Below, piece after piece: positions 44,699 through 54,248 of a DNA stretch of 64,000 nt. The notes beneath the pieces are model-generated. The model saw only the letters and a program-made list of their open reading frames with translations. It was not told the DNA's origin and searched no databases. This DNA comes from Hydrangea macrophylla (Eukaryota; Streptophyta; Magnoliopsida; Cornales; Hydrangeaceae). The translations under genes and the position numbers were made by a program. The DNA is taken from positions 33,644,501 through 33,708,500 of the forward strand of contig CM066993.1 in assembly GCA_033977485.1 (NCBI GenBank). The letters are read 5' to 3'. Position 1 is the stretch's first letter; each line of letters starts with the position of its first letter.

Positions 44699-45555
44699 GA
44701 CACCCGAGCTCCCGATCAACCACCACCACTTGGCCACATCCACGTAATCTCCGGAGGAACATCAGGAGGAGGGGATTCATAGTCGGCACGGAAGAGGCAT
44801 GCTCAGGCATCCCGGGCGGATGTCTGGCAGGTCCAATCCACCGGCTCCTCCCCAACTGATGTTCTAACATTCACATCCGACGACTTGTATGGCATCCACT
44901 GCCCCCATGATGACCCGCTAGTAGTGACGCTTTCTATAGCCAGCTATATGGTCCAAAGGGTGCTAGTGGACACAGGCAGCTCGTCCGACATTATGTTCAC
45001 GTCGGCATTCGATCAGCTCGGGATCTCCAGGGATCGGCTCCGGCCGGTCACTACTCCCCTAGTTGGATTTAACGGCTCCAGCACACAACCGCTCGGGACA
45101 ATCGAACTTCCAGTTCTCATGGGGACCTACCCTCAGCAAGCTTTTGTGCTGACAAATTTCGTGATCGTGGAAGCCCTGTCGTCCTACAATGTCATTCTTG
45201 GCAGGCCGACCCTCAACAAGGCCAGGACGGTTGTCTCCACCTACAGCTTAACAGTGAAGTTCCCAACTCCTCAGGGACCTGGATGCTTGCGTGGAGATTT
45301 GACTACCGCTCGGAGTTGCTATGTCAGCTCGTTGCGCCGAGGGGCAATCACAAAAATATTGAACGTTCAAGGGATGGACCCGCGAGACCAGATTGACACG
45401 ATAGGTCCAATGGAAGAACTGGAAAGAGTGATGCTGGATCCCGAGTGCCCAGATCGCACGGTCAGCATTGGTACCCTACTGGAGCCCGACCTGAAGGAAA
45501 ACTGACTCAGTTCCTGAGGTAAAATCAAGATGTTTTTGCTTGGAGTCATGAGGAT
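44699..45555 (+). pseudogene. Element B protease
   Basis: The open frame at 44885-45505 holds YGIHCPHDDPLVVTLSIASY, then VLVDTGSSSDIMFTSAFDQL with an intact D-T-G-S active site. NVILGRPTLNKARTVVSTYS is the distal GRPT motif at about residue 110. The tail SIGTLLEPDLKEN leads to RT. Compared with element A the active site is preserved. The linker at 44699-44884 has stops. Confidence 0.93.
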
Positions 45556-46359
45556 ATGCCCGGGATTGACCCCCGGGTAATGTCCCATCATCTCAATGTC
45601 AGCCCGGATTGCCGCCCAGTGAAGCAGAAGAGAAGGGGCATGGCCCCCGAGAGACAGAAAGTAGTGAGTGAGGAGGTTAAGAAGCTCCTGAAGGCGAAGT
45701 CCAACCGAGAGGTCCACTATCCCGACTGGTTAGCTAATGTTGTTCTGGTCAAGAAAAGCAACGGGAAGTGGAAAATGTGCGTGGACTTCACCGACCTCAA
45801 CAAGGCCTGCCCCAAGGATTGCTATCCGCTGCCCAGGATAGATCTCCTTGTGGACTCCACGGCCGGTCACTCACTCCTCTCGCTTATGGACACCTACTTG
45901 GGGTACAACCAGATCAGCATGTACCCCGGGGATGAAGAGAAGACTGCATTCATCACCGACCAGGGGATATATTGCTACAAGGTTATGCCATTCGGTCTCA
46001 AAAATGTCGGGGCTACCTACCAACGCCTGGTTAACTACATGTTCAAGGACTTGATTGGGAAGTCTATGGAAGTGTATGTGGATGATCTGTTGGTCAAGAG
46101 TCGAAACGAGACCGACCACCTCGAGCATCTGGCTGGGGCCTTCAGCATTTTGAGAAAATTCATGATGAGGTTGAACCCGGCCAAATGCACCTTCGGCGTC
46201 TCGTCTGGAAAATTTTTGGGCCATGTAGTCAGCACACGGGGAATTGAGGAAAACCCCGAGAAGATCAAAACCATCATCAACATGCGGTCGCCCAAATCAA
46301 CAAAGGAAGTACAGAGCTTAGTCGGATGGGTGGCCGCATTGAACAGATTTGTCTCCTGA
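45556..46359 (+). pseudogene. Element B reverse transcriptase
   Basis: 267 open codons. [100 protein letters not shown]; and the catalytic [10 protein letters not shown] at about residues 174-183. [20 protein letters not shown] and [14 protein letters not shown] form the connection. A TGA at 46357-46359 replaces the expected arginine codon before the RNase H. All palm motifs are intact within this piece. Confidence 0.95.
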
Positions 46360-47680
46360 GCTACCGATCGGTGCCTGCCATTCTTTAAAATCCTCCGCAA
46401 GGCATTTCAGTGGTCAGAAGAGTGTGAAGAGGGGTTCCAGGAACTCAAGAAGTACTTGGCGTCCCCTCCTCTACTCTCAACACCCGTGCCGGGGGAAGAG
46501 CTATTTTTATACTTGGCGGTGTCACCATCGGCGGTTAGCTCGGCACTTATTCGGGACGAGCACGGGATACAGTTCCCAGTGTACTACACCATTTCGGGCA
46601 TTACAGGGTGTAGAGAGCAGATACTCCCGCATTGAAAAACTAGCGTTCGCCCTCATCACCTTGGCCAGGAGGCTCCGTCCTTACTTTCAGGCCCATGCCA
46701 TTGTGGTCGTCATAGATCAACCTCTCTGCAGAATCCTCAGCCGTCCAGACACGTCCGGGAGGCTCATTAGTGGGCATTGGAGTTGGAAGAGTTTGAAGTG
46801 ATCTACCGACCCCGGACAGCCATCAAGGGACAAGCCGTAGCAGACTTTTTGGTCAAGTTTACGTATCCCGAAGACCCGGTCGAAGAGTGTGAGCCACCGG
46901 CCTTACCGCCCGGGTTACACTCTGATATCCCAACCTGGGTATTGCACGTGGACGGTTCATCCAATCAACAAGGTAGTGGTGCAGGAATCATCCTAACCAC
47001 CCCCGACGACATCCAGCTTGAGTACGCATTAAGATTTGGGTTCCGTGCCTCCAACAACGAGGCCGAATACGAAGCCCTCTTGGTCGGATTACAATTGGCC
47101 ATCTCTATGAGTGCACAACAGATCCAGGGATACAACGACTTCCAGCTCGTGGTCAACCAGGTTAACCAAGAGTATGAAGCGCGGGAAGACAACATGGTAG
47201 CCTACTTGGCCCTTGTTCGAGCGGTTTCCAAGAAGCTCCAGGGATTCTCCATCATGCAGATACCCAGAGAAGAAAATACCAGAGCCGATCGGTTGGCTCG
47301 CCTTGCCTCGTCTTCTGAGTCAGACTTGTCCAGGATAAGGATACAATATCTACCCGAGCCAAGTGTGATCAACTCAGAAGGTATGGAGGTAGATCCGGTC
47401 ACCCTGGGACCCAGCTGGATGGACCCGCTCGTGACATTTTTGACAATAGGGGTACTACCGGACAAGAAAGAAGAAGCCGGCCGGGTCAAGTACCGGGTGG
47501 CCCGATACCATCTTGCTGACGGCATCCTCTACAAGAGGGGATTTACTATCTCATACATCCGCTGTGTTCACCCCGCGCAAGTCCAAGCAATACTGTTTAA
47601 AATCCACGAAGGAGTGTGCAAGAATCATATCGGAGGCCAGGCACTCTCCCGGAAGGCCCTATTGCAAGGTTACTACTAGC
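46360..47680 (+). pseudogene. Element B RNase H, second RNase H and integrase zinc region
   Basis: First RNase H: LFLYLAVSPSAVSSALIRDE at about 46500, then SRIEKLAFALITLARRLRPY in another frame at about 46625. Second RNase H, open at 46777-47679: TWVLHVDGSSNQQGSGAGII (D), RASNNEAEYEALLVGLQLAI (E), REENTRADRLARLAS (distal D). The integrase zinc-binding part starts at about 47560: HPAQVQAILFKIHEGVCKNH, then IGGQALSRKALLQGYY, ending at a TAG at 47677 where tryptophan is expected. Dual RNase H supports the Tat lineage. The second domain looks intact. Confidence 0.93.
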
Positions 47681-48650
47681 CAACCATGGCCCGAGATTCT
47701 CAGGAGTATGTTAGAAGGTGTGACAAGTGTCAGAGATACTCTTCCATGATCAACCGACCGGGAGAGCTCCAGACACCAATCCACAGCCCCTGGCCATTCG
47801 CCCTGTGGGGTATCGACATTGTCGGTCCCCTGCCAATGGGAAAAAGACAGGTCAAGTTTGCCCTGATAGCCGTTGATTACTTCACCAAATGGGAAGAGGC
47901 CGAGCCCTTGGCGATGATAACCGAATGAAAAATGGAAAGCATTGTGGAGAGGAATATTCTCAGTAGGTTCGGCATTCCCTGGGTTCTGTCAACAATAACG
48001 ACAGACAATTTAACACCCCTATCTTCAGGCAATTCTACTCGGGCTACGGGATACTAAATCATTACTCCTCTCCCGAGCACCCACAAGCCAATGGTCAAGC
48101 CGAGGTAACCAATCGAATAATCTTGCAGTCAATCAAAACAAGGCTTGAAGCCGCCAAAGGGTTGTGGGTTGAAGAGCTACCAACCCTCCTGTGGGCCTAC
48201 CGTACTATACCCCGAGCGGCAATAGGTGAGACGCCATTCTCTTTAACTTACGGATTTGAGGCGGTGGTCACCACAGAGATTGGGTTGCCTACATATCGGG
48301 TGGCTAACTTCAGTGCGCCGGATAACGAAGAAGCTCTCAGGTCAGAACTGGATCTGGTGGAGGAAAGGAGAGACCAAGCCTACCTAAAGGTGGCAGCCTA
48401 CAAGCAATGGGTCTCGCGGTACTACAATAGCAAGGTGAAACACCGCAGTTTTCATGTCGGAGATCTCGTCCTCAAGGCAATGAACCAATCTACCCGAATC
48501 CCGAGTCATGGAAAAATAGGGGCAAACTAGAAAGGCCCGTATAAAGTAACCCGGGTCAACCGACCAAGAACCTACTGGCTATAGAGCATGGACGGGCACG
48601 ATCTCTCTCATCCTTGGAATGTGCAACACCTCCGCAAGTATTATTAGTAG
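47681..48650 (+). pseudogene. Element B integrase core and C-terminus
   Basis: RRCDKCQRYSSMINRPGELQ (the C-x2-C of the zinc-binding site); ALWGIDIVGPLPMGKRQVKF (first D); TKWEEAEPLAMITE then TGA at 47926. After frame changes the second D region is damaged at about 47990-48010 and the E region (HPQANGQAEVTNR-type) is readable at about 48080-48115. The open frame at 48123-48530 has LLWAYRTIPRAAIGETPFSL and VVTTEIGLPTYRVANFS, then SKVKHRSFHVGDLVLKA. The last part reads GPYKVTRVNRPRTYWL and ends LRKYY at about 48645. Several stops; not functional. Confidence 0.92.
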
Positions 48651-49696
48651 CATTTGCCCACGGGAATTAAGTATTTGTAGAAGAAATTTTTTTTTGTAGC
48701 TCTGATCGAGCAACCATTATAAATTTTTATTTTTAAATAAAATTGAATAGTTTACTTTGAAAATTTACTCCTGTCAGTACCCCGTGCAATGCAAAAAAGT
48801 CCTTGGGCCTAACCCTGAGGCAGAAAAGACCTTGGCTAAAAACCAAGGCAGAAAAGACCTCGGGCTCCGAACCCAGGCACAAAAAAGACCTCGGGCTCTC
48901 AACCCAGGCACAAAAAAGACCTCGGGCTCCGAACCCATGCACTAAAAAGACCTCGGGCTCCGAACCCAGACACAAAAGGACCCTGCAACCACCCATGTTC
49001 CAGGTCGGTTTCCTATGGTCTCTCCTCAACACGCCCCCGCTTTCACAGGACGCTCGGGGGGCAAGGGGATACTAGACCTAAATAGAAAATTACTTAAAGC
49101 TTCGCTTAGGTCCAGCCGACGATGGGGCCAAACCAATAGGTAGCCGACGATGGCGAGCTTCAAAGGACCCTTCAACCACCCATGTTCCAGGTTGGTTTCC
49201 TACGGCCACCCACTCCTGCACTCCTGCCTTAGCAAAATGCTTGGGGGGCAGGGGAATATTAGGCCATAACAGGAAATCACACCAGTCACTAAAAGAACTT
49301 GGAAGATATTCCTAAGTACTTACAGTGATCTGAGATAATATCCCGGATGGTAAAACAGGATACTCCTAAAATACACCGGAACATCCCGGACGCTAAATAG
49401 GACCGGTTCCTATGGCACTCCGGACAATTACCTTTAAAACAGGTCAAGAAGACTAGGTGTTCTGCTGGTTATGGTCCTAAACCATTTGCTAAGACGAGGG
49501 TTAGGTTGGCTAAAAACCGAGCGAATGCTAGCAATTAAAAATAGGCAAAGTACAGAAAAACGAAACAGTTAATGGAAAGGAAGGTTGACCTCAAGGGCAT
49601 TTTCATTAATTAAAAAAGAAACTGTATAAAGCCTGGGGGGCAGTTGTAGTAGCCTCCCCAAAAAGAAAAAAACTCAAAAACAAAAAAGGGAAAAAA
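48651..49696. other. Element B spacer between integrase and antisense ORF
   Basis: No gene. It contains the 31-bp minisatellite (48830-48985) and sequence such as GCTTGGGGGGCAGGGGAATA at about 49230 that matches element A in reverse. The open frames at 48733-49075 are by-products of the minisatellite. Confidence 0.7.
48830..48990. repeat. 31-bp minisatellite in element B spacer
   Basis: Units with AAAAAGACCTCGGGCTC followed by CGAACCCAGGCAC. GACCTCGGGCT recurs at 48856, 48887, 48918 and 48949 (period exactly 31). It is the reverse-complement homologue of 21960-22090 in element A. Confidence 0.93.
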
Positions 49697-50487
49697 CTAA
49701 TTGTCTACAACCACCACTTCTCCCTCCTCCATAGCTTGCTCATCCATAGAGGGGTCCCCGGCCGGTTTAGCTTCAGTGGCGACCTCGGAGTCAGCCTGGC
49801 CCTCCTTCCAATAATTGGACTCTGCCCAGGAGTAGCCGGACAGATCCCAGTCAGGGTGGTCAGCAGCAGCCCGCTTCGCCAGGTCAGCGTAGCCAGTGAG
49901 GAACCCTGCCTCGAATTCCTCCTCAGCATCTTTGGCTTCGACCTCCCGAGCAGCAGTAAGCTCCAAGAGTGTGGCCGTCATAGCAGCCAGGTCCTTCTCG
50001 GTGGTGATCCTCCCGGCCTCCGCGGTTGCAGCCTTAGTCTTCGCAACCTTCTGGGCAGCCCGCTCGGTTGATAGAGAGTCACGGGTCTCCCCGAGCTCCA
50101 GGGCCGTTGCCCGAGATTTTTCTTCTTCCATGATGAGAGAAAACTCTGCGGACTCCCTGGCAGCCCTCTCCACGCAAAGGTTAGCCTCTGTAGCGGCCAA
50201 CCTCTCAGCAACGCCGGGAAGGGTGGTCTCAGCCCCGACCGCAATACAACCAATTTGCAAGAACAAGAAAACGTCAGTAGGCGCATGGAGGAAAAGCTAA
50301 TGTTCAGATTACGAAGTGACTTACCATGTGATTGATGCTGTATAGCCAACCGATGATGGCCTCGGGGCTTAGCAGGGTGCACTTGTCAATCTGACTCTGT
50401 AGCAGCCCAGGCCGTACCCTTCCGCGAACCTCGTCCGCCGTCTCGACCTCCGGCCTGGAATAGGGGCCCGCGCGAGCAGTCTCCTCC

Positions 50488-50495
50488 ATGTTCGG
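50488..50495. repeat. Left target-site duplication of hAT (ATGTTCGG)
   Basis: Eight bases before the terminal TAGAGGTGTC. The right copy at 54241-54248 reads ATGCTCGG (one mismatch). Eight bp is the hAT duplication length. Confidence 0.9.
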
Positions 50496-50640
50496 TAGAG
50501 GTGTCAATCGGGTCGGGTTAGCTCGGCCCGGCCCGAGCCCGGCCCGATTTTTCCGGGCTAAAAACCCGGCCCGGCCCGCTAGGCCTGAGCACTTTTGTCC
50601 GGTCTGGGGTGGACACCCTTTGTCTCGTCCACGGCCCCGC
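50496..50640. repeat. hAT left terminal inverted repeat and GC-rich subterminal region
   Basis: TAGAGGTGTCAATCGGG followed by repeated GGCCCGGCCCGAGCCCGGCC. Mirrors 54000-54240. Such clustered subterminal motifs are the transposase-binding sites in hAT elements. Confidence 0.85.
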
Positions 50641-51147
50641 CCGAGCCCATAACGGCTAGTTTGGCCATTTTTTAAATATTTTTCCACTTTTTACCCCTTT
50701 AACGGCTATAAAACGGCTAGTTTTGGGGGTAAAAATGTAAATGTGCTTTTTGACTTCCCAAAATGCCCCTTAGCCCATTTTCTATAAATACCAAACCTCC
50801 CACAACATATTTTCTCATACAAAAATCAATTATCTCTCTCTATTCTCTACTTTCTCTATACTACTCCATAAACTACAAGTCTACAAGCACTTCTACTCTA
50901 CAAGTTGGTGATTCAATTATCAAAGCTCTAATTTGTAAAGGCACTTCTAGTCTTCTACAACTTGAACTTACAAGCTCTCAAGTCTCAAGTCTTATTATAA
51001 TTTATAGTTGTTCACTTCTTCTTCTACTACTATAAGTTGAGGTAAATTTATTTATTGTTTCACTTCTTGCTTGATTAGTTGCTTATTTAATTCTTAGTAT
51101 ATTTAATCTTTTATATTTCTTTCCCCTCTTTTTTTTATTTAAAAAAA

Positions 51148-51588
51148 ATGGCATCTCACTCAAGATCTTCAAAAACTAGGGAAGGCCCAACTTATGACTT
51201 TGAAAATTTAGATTATAGGGAAAGAAATGAGATTAATGATTTGGAATTGGAGGATGATGACGACGTTGAAATTATGGGGTCTAATCCATCTGAACCATCT
51301 CCTTCAAATCCTAATGATCCCAGTCCCACCACTGAAAGAAAATTAAAATCACATGTTTGGTTATTTTTTAAATTAAATGACGAAAAAAATGGAGCTATTT
51401 GCAAAATATGCAGACTTAAATTTTCTTACAAAGGTGGAGGAAATAATACACTTAAAAGGCACATCATAAACAAACATAAAGGTGCATGGGAAGCAGGTAC
51501 CGCTCAAGCAGGCGGCCTAGTACAATCCCAAATTTCTGCTTCTACTGGCACAAGTGTTGGAACTTTTCTTTATAATAAAAAAAAATGA
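51148..51588 (+). CDS. hAT transposase N-terminal part, BED zinc finger
   Basis: 146 codons from ATG 51148, preceded by A-rich leader and a long CT-rich 5' region with TATAAATA at about 50783. The N-terminus is acidic (LELEDDDDVEIMGSNP) and serine/proline-rich. A BED-type finger spans residues about 68-112: VWLFFKLNDEKNGAICKICR with C-x2-C, then LKRHIINKHKG giving H-x4-H. It binds DNA in this family. The reading ends TGA at 51586-51588, right after a run of nine A, and overlaps the next frame by ATGA. The natural protein is probably a single chain of about 700 residues; the break may be a one-base change in the A-run. Confidence 0.9.
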   Translation: MASHSRSSKTREGPTYDFENLDYRERNEINDLELEDDDDVEIMGSNPSEPSPSNPNDPSPTTERKLKSHVWLFFKLNDEKNGAICKICRLKFSYKGGGNNTLKRHIINKHKGAWEAGTAQAGGLVQSQISASTGTSVGTFLYNKKK

Positions 51589-53273
51589 GGGAAGGCTTGG
51601 CAAAATTTGTTTGTGCATCCGATATGCCTTTTACTTTAGTTGAAGAAGAGTGCTTTACACGTTTTATTCAAACTTTTTTACAACCCGCCTACCAACCTAT
51701 TACTAGAAATACTCTTAGAAGTGATATACAATCTGTATTTCAACAAACCAAAAAAAAATTAATTGAGGATTTTTCTACTTTTAATTGTACAATTGCATGC
51801 ACTTCTGATTTGTGGACTGGTTGTAATAAAACGAGATATATATGTATAACGGTGCATTTTGTAGATGAAAATTGGAATATGAATAAAAATATCATTGCTT
51901 TTCGTGCATTAGACTATCCTCGTACTAGTGAAAATATATATAACTATATAATCAATGTTTTTAATGAGTATGATATTATGAAAAAAATTATAAGCATTAC
52001 TTTTGACAATGCTATTGCTAATACAAATGCTATTAATATGTTTAAAGATCTTATGCGCCCAATGTTGAATGGAAAATTATTTCATGGTCGTTGTGTATGC
52101 CATATCATTAATTTGATTATCCAAGATGGATTAACAAAAATTAATGATCACATACATAAAATTAGAGAGGCAGTAGTCTTTTGTTGTTCAACGTCTAGCC
52201 GTCTACAAGCATTTTATGGTGTTTGTAAACAAAATCGTCTTAATCCAAAGAAATTGCAAACTGATATTAAAACTCGTTGGAATTCTACTTATCTTATGAT
52301 AGATTCTTGTAAAAAGTATAGTAATATTATTACTCAATTTGTTAATGTTAATTATCCATCACTAAACTTGACTTCAAACGATTGGGAGATGGCATTTGAC
52401 TTTCATGGATTTTTAGAAGTATTTTACAATGCTACAAATAAACTTTCCGGTGTTTACTATTCTACTTCTTGTTTAGTTCTTATGGAATTATATAATATGT
52501 CTCATACATTTCATAGTTATAAACAAAAAAATGACATTTTTATTGATATTTGCGAGAAAATGGAAAAAAAGTTTAAAAAATATTGGTCTAACATTCCACC
52601 TGTATTTTACTTATCTGCAATCTTGGATCCTAGAATCAATTTTGATGGTGTTTGTGAAATGGTTAAACAAATATCTGAATTGATGCAAGGACCAGATGGT
52701 GAGCCTGGTCTAGAAATAACTACTTTTGAAATGGAAAATACTTTGGAATCTTTATTTCGTATTTACTATGAAAAATATACAAATAAAGAAAGTGCTACTT
52801 CTTCTTCTACTTCTAATATTGAGTTAAGTTCGGGAGCGTCAGGTGGTTCTTGGGCGAGCCAGATTCTCAGTCGAAAGAAACAGAAGGCTGTTAGTCAATC
52901 ATTTGTAAGTAGCTCTAACATTCTTGGTGAATTAAATAAGTATCGAGAAACCGAGTGGGAAAGCCGATTAACCAACGAGGAAATGGTCGATTTAAATCTT
53001 TTGACATGGTGGAAAGAACATGTAAGAGCTTTCCCTGTTCTTTCCATCATGGCTCGTGATCTACTAACTCCTCCGGCTTCCACAGTTGCATCGGAGTCTG
53101 CTTTTAGTGTAGGTGGAAGGGTGCTAGAGGAAAGGAGGAGCACATTATCTCCTGATATGCTTGATTGCTTGATGTGCTTGAAGGATTGGGACCGTGCACA
53201 ATATCGAACTCAAAACCGCCAAGATCCTATTCTTGAAGACTTCGCAAATTTGGAAGTTACGGAAGAAAATTGA
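51585..53273 (+). CDS. hAT transposase, catalytic and dimerisation part
   Basis: 562 open codons. The RNase H-like catalytic region includes CTIACTSDLWTGCN (first D, residue 75), IISITFDNAIANTNAINMF (second D, about 140) and HGRCVCHIINLIIQDG, the conserved CxxH motif. KTRWNSTYLMID (RW motif) follows at about 230. The C-terminal hATC dimerisation domain spans about 465-535: LLTWWKEHVRAFPVLSIMAR, then PASTVASESAFSVGGRVLEE and LSPDMLDCLMCLKDW. It resembles plant RICESLEEPER/zinc finger BED-containing proteins and Ac-family transposases. The intact catalytic and dimer regions suggest recent function. The ATG at 51585 is probably not the true start. Confidence 0.92.
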   Translation: MREGLAKFVCASDMPFTLVEEECFTRFIQTFLQPAYQPITRNTLRSDIQSVFQQTKKKLIEDFSTFNCTIACTSDLWTGCNKTRYICITVHFVDENWNMNKNIIAFRALDYPRTSENIYNYIINVFNEYDIMKKIISITFDNAIANTNAINMFKDLMRPMLNGKLFHGRCVCHIINLIIQDGLTKINDHIHKIREAVVFCCSTSSRLQAFYGVCKQNRLNPKKLQTDIKTRWNSTYLMIDSCKKYSNIITQFVNVNYPSLNLTSNDWEMAFDFHGFLEVFYNATNKLSGVYYSTSCLVLMELYNMSHTFHSYKQKNDIFIDICEKMEKKFKKYWSNIPPVFYLSAILDPRINFDGVCEMVKQISELMQGPDGEPGLEITTFEMENTLESLFRIYYEKYTNKESATSSSTSNIELSSGASGGSWASQILSRKKQKAVSQSFVSSSNILGELNKYRETEWESRLTNEEMVDLNLLTWWKEHVRAFPVLSIMARDLLTPPASTVASESAFSVGGRVLEERRSTLSPDMLDCLMCLKDWDRAQYRTQNRQDPILEDFANLEVTEEN

Positions 53274-53411
53274 AGAATGAAGATTTGAAGAATGAATATG
53301 AGAGTTGAAGATCATTTAGTTCCAAACAAATCAATTGTAATACTCCTGGCCCGCATGAGTATAAACTGTGAACGGCTTTTAAAAAAAAAAAATTCCAATT
53401 CTGTAAAATGT

Positions 53412-53945
53412 AATCTTTACTTTTTATTATACAAATTAATGATAAGTAATCTTTATTTTTTATTAGACTATAATTTTAAATATCAAATACTAGTAATCTC
53501 TTTAATTTTTATTGAATAATAGAAATTCTTTACTATTTTTTTTAATGAACTTTTTTTAGACTTTTAGTAATCACTAATCATTAATGAATAAATCTTTACT
53601 TTTTATTATACAAATTATTAAAATTAATGATAATAATCTTTACTTTTTATTAGACTACAATTTTTAAATATCAAATACTAGTAATCTCTTTAATTTTTAT
53701 TGAATAATAAATATTCTTTACTTTTTTTTTTTAATGAACTTTTTTTACTAATCACTAATCATTAATGAATAAATCTTTACTTTTGATTGTACAATTTATG
53801 ATAAGTAATCTTTATTTTTTATTAGACTATAATTTTTAAATATCAAATAATAGTAATCTCATTAATTTTTATTGAATAATAAATATTATTTACTTTTTTT
53901 TTTTGTTAAACAAACTTTTTTTTAGTAATCACTAATCATTAAAGC
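53412..53945. repeat. Tandem repeat, about 180 bp x 3, in hAT 3' region
   Basis: Three adjacent AT-rich units starting with AATCTTTACTTTTxATT at about 53412, 53591 and 53772. Shared internal landmarks are AAATATCAAATACTAGTAAT and TAATCACTAATCATTAA. They lie between the transposase stop and the GC-rich right end. Confidence 0.9.
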
Positions 53946-53999
53946 ATAAACAAAACATATATATATATATATATAAAATAAAAAAAATAAAAAGTAAAA

Positions 54000-54240
54000 A
54001 CTCCCCCGAGCCCGTCCATGAGCCCGGCCCGGCCCGTCCACTAGCCCGTCCACGAGCCCGTCCACTAGCCCAGCCCGGCCCGGCCCTAGTGAGCCCGGGC
54101 CACCGGTCCGGGGCGGACATCCCCCCTCCCTTCCCAAGCCCGGCCCGGCCCGGCCCGATTTAAGGTGAGGCCCGGCCTGGCCCTCTGGCCCGGTTAGGCC
54201 CGCTTTGACAGAGCCCGGCCCAGCCCGTTTGACACCACTA
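54000..54240. repeat. hAT right GC-rich subterminal region and terminal inverted repeat
   Basis: Repeated GAGCCCGGCCCGGCCCGTCC and related motifs ending CCCGTTTGACACCACTA. Mirrors 50496-50640. Open frames of glycine/arginine/proline composition on the minus strand here are compositional artefacts. Confidence 0.88.
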
Positions 54241-54248
54241 ATGCTCGG
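54241..54248. repeat. Right target-site duplication of hAT (ATGCTCGG)
   Basis: Matches 50488-50495 at seven of eight bases. Confidence 0.9.

Larger units (their letters stand above)
50496..54240 (+). mobile_element. hAT transposon, nearly complete
   Basis: 3745 bp. Terminal inverted repeats: left TAGAGGTGTCAATCGGGTCG; right, reversed, TAGTGGTGTCAAACGGGCTG. Both ends are followed by 130-240 bp of very GC-rich subterminal repeats (CCCGGCCCGGCCCG), in strong contrast with the AT-rich interior. It encodes a BED-finger segment and an otherwise complete hAT transposase with dimerisation domain. The single evident defect is a frame break between the two. It is inserted in exon 3 of the antisense ORF of element B. 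Confidence 0.95.

Noticed and set aside
48733..49075. Open frames with repeated ARGLFCAWVESP/KKTSGSEPR-like units
   Set aside because: By-product of the 31-bp minisatellite in element B.
53922..54240. Glycine/arginine-rich frames on the minus strand at the hAT right end
   Set aside because: Translation of GC-rich subterminal repeats; only the part above 54241 belongs to a real coding exon.
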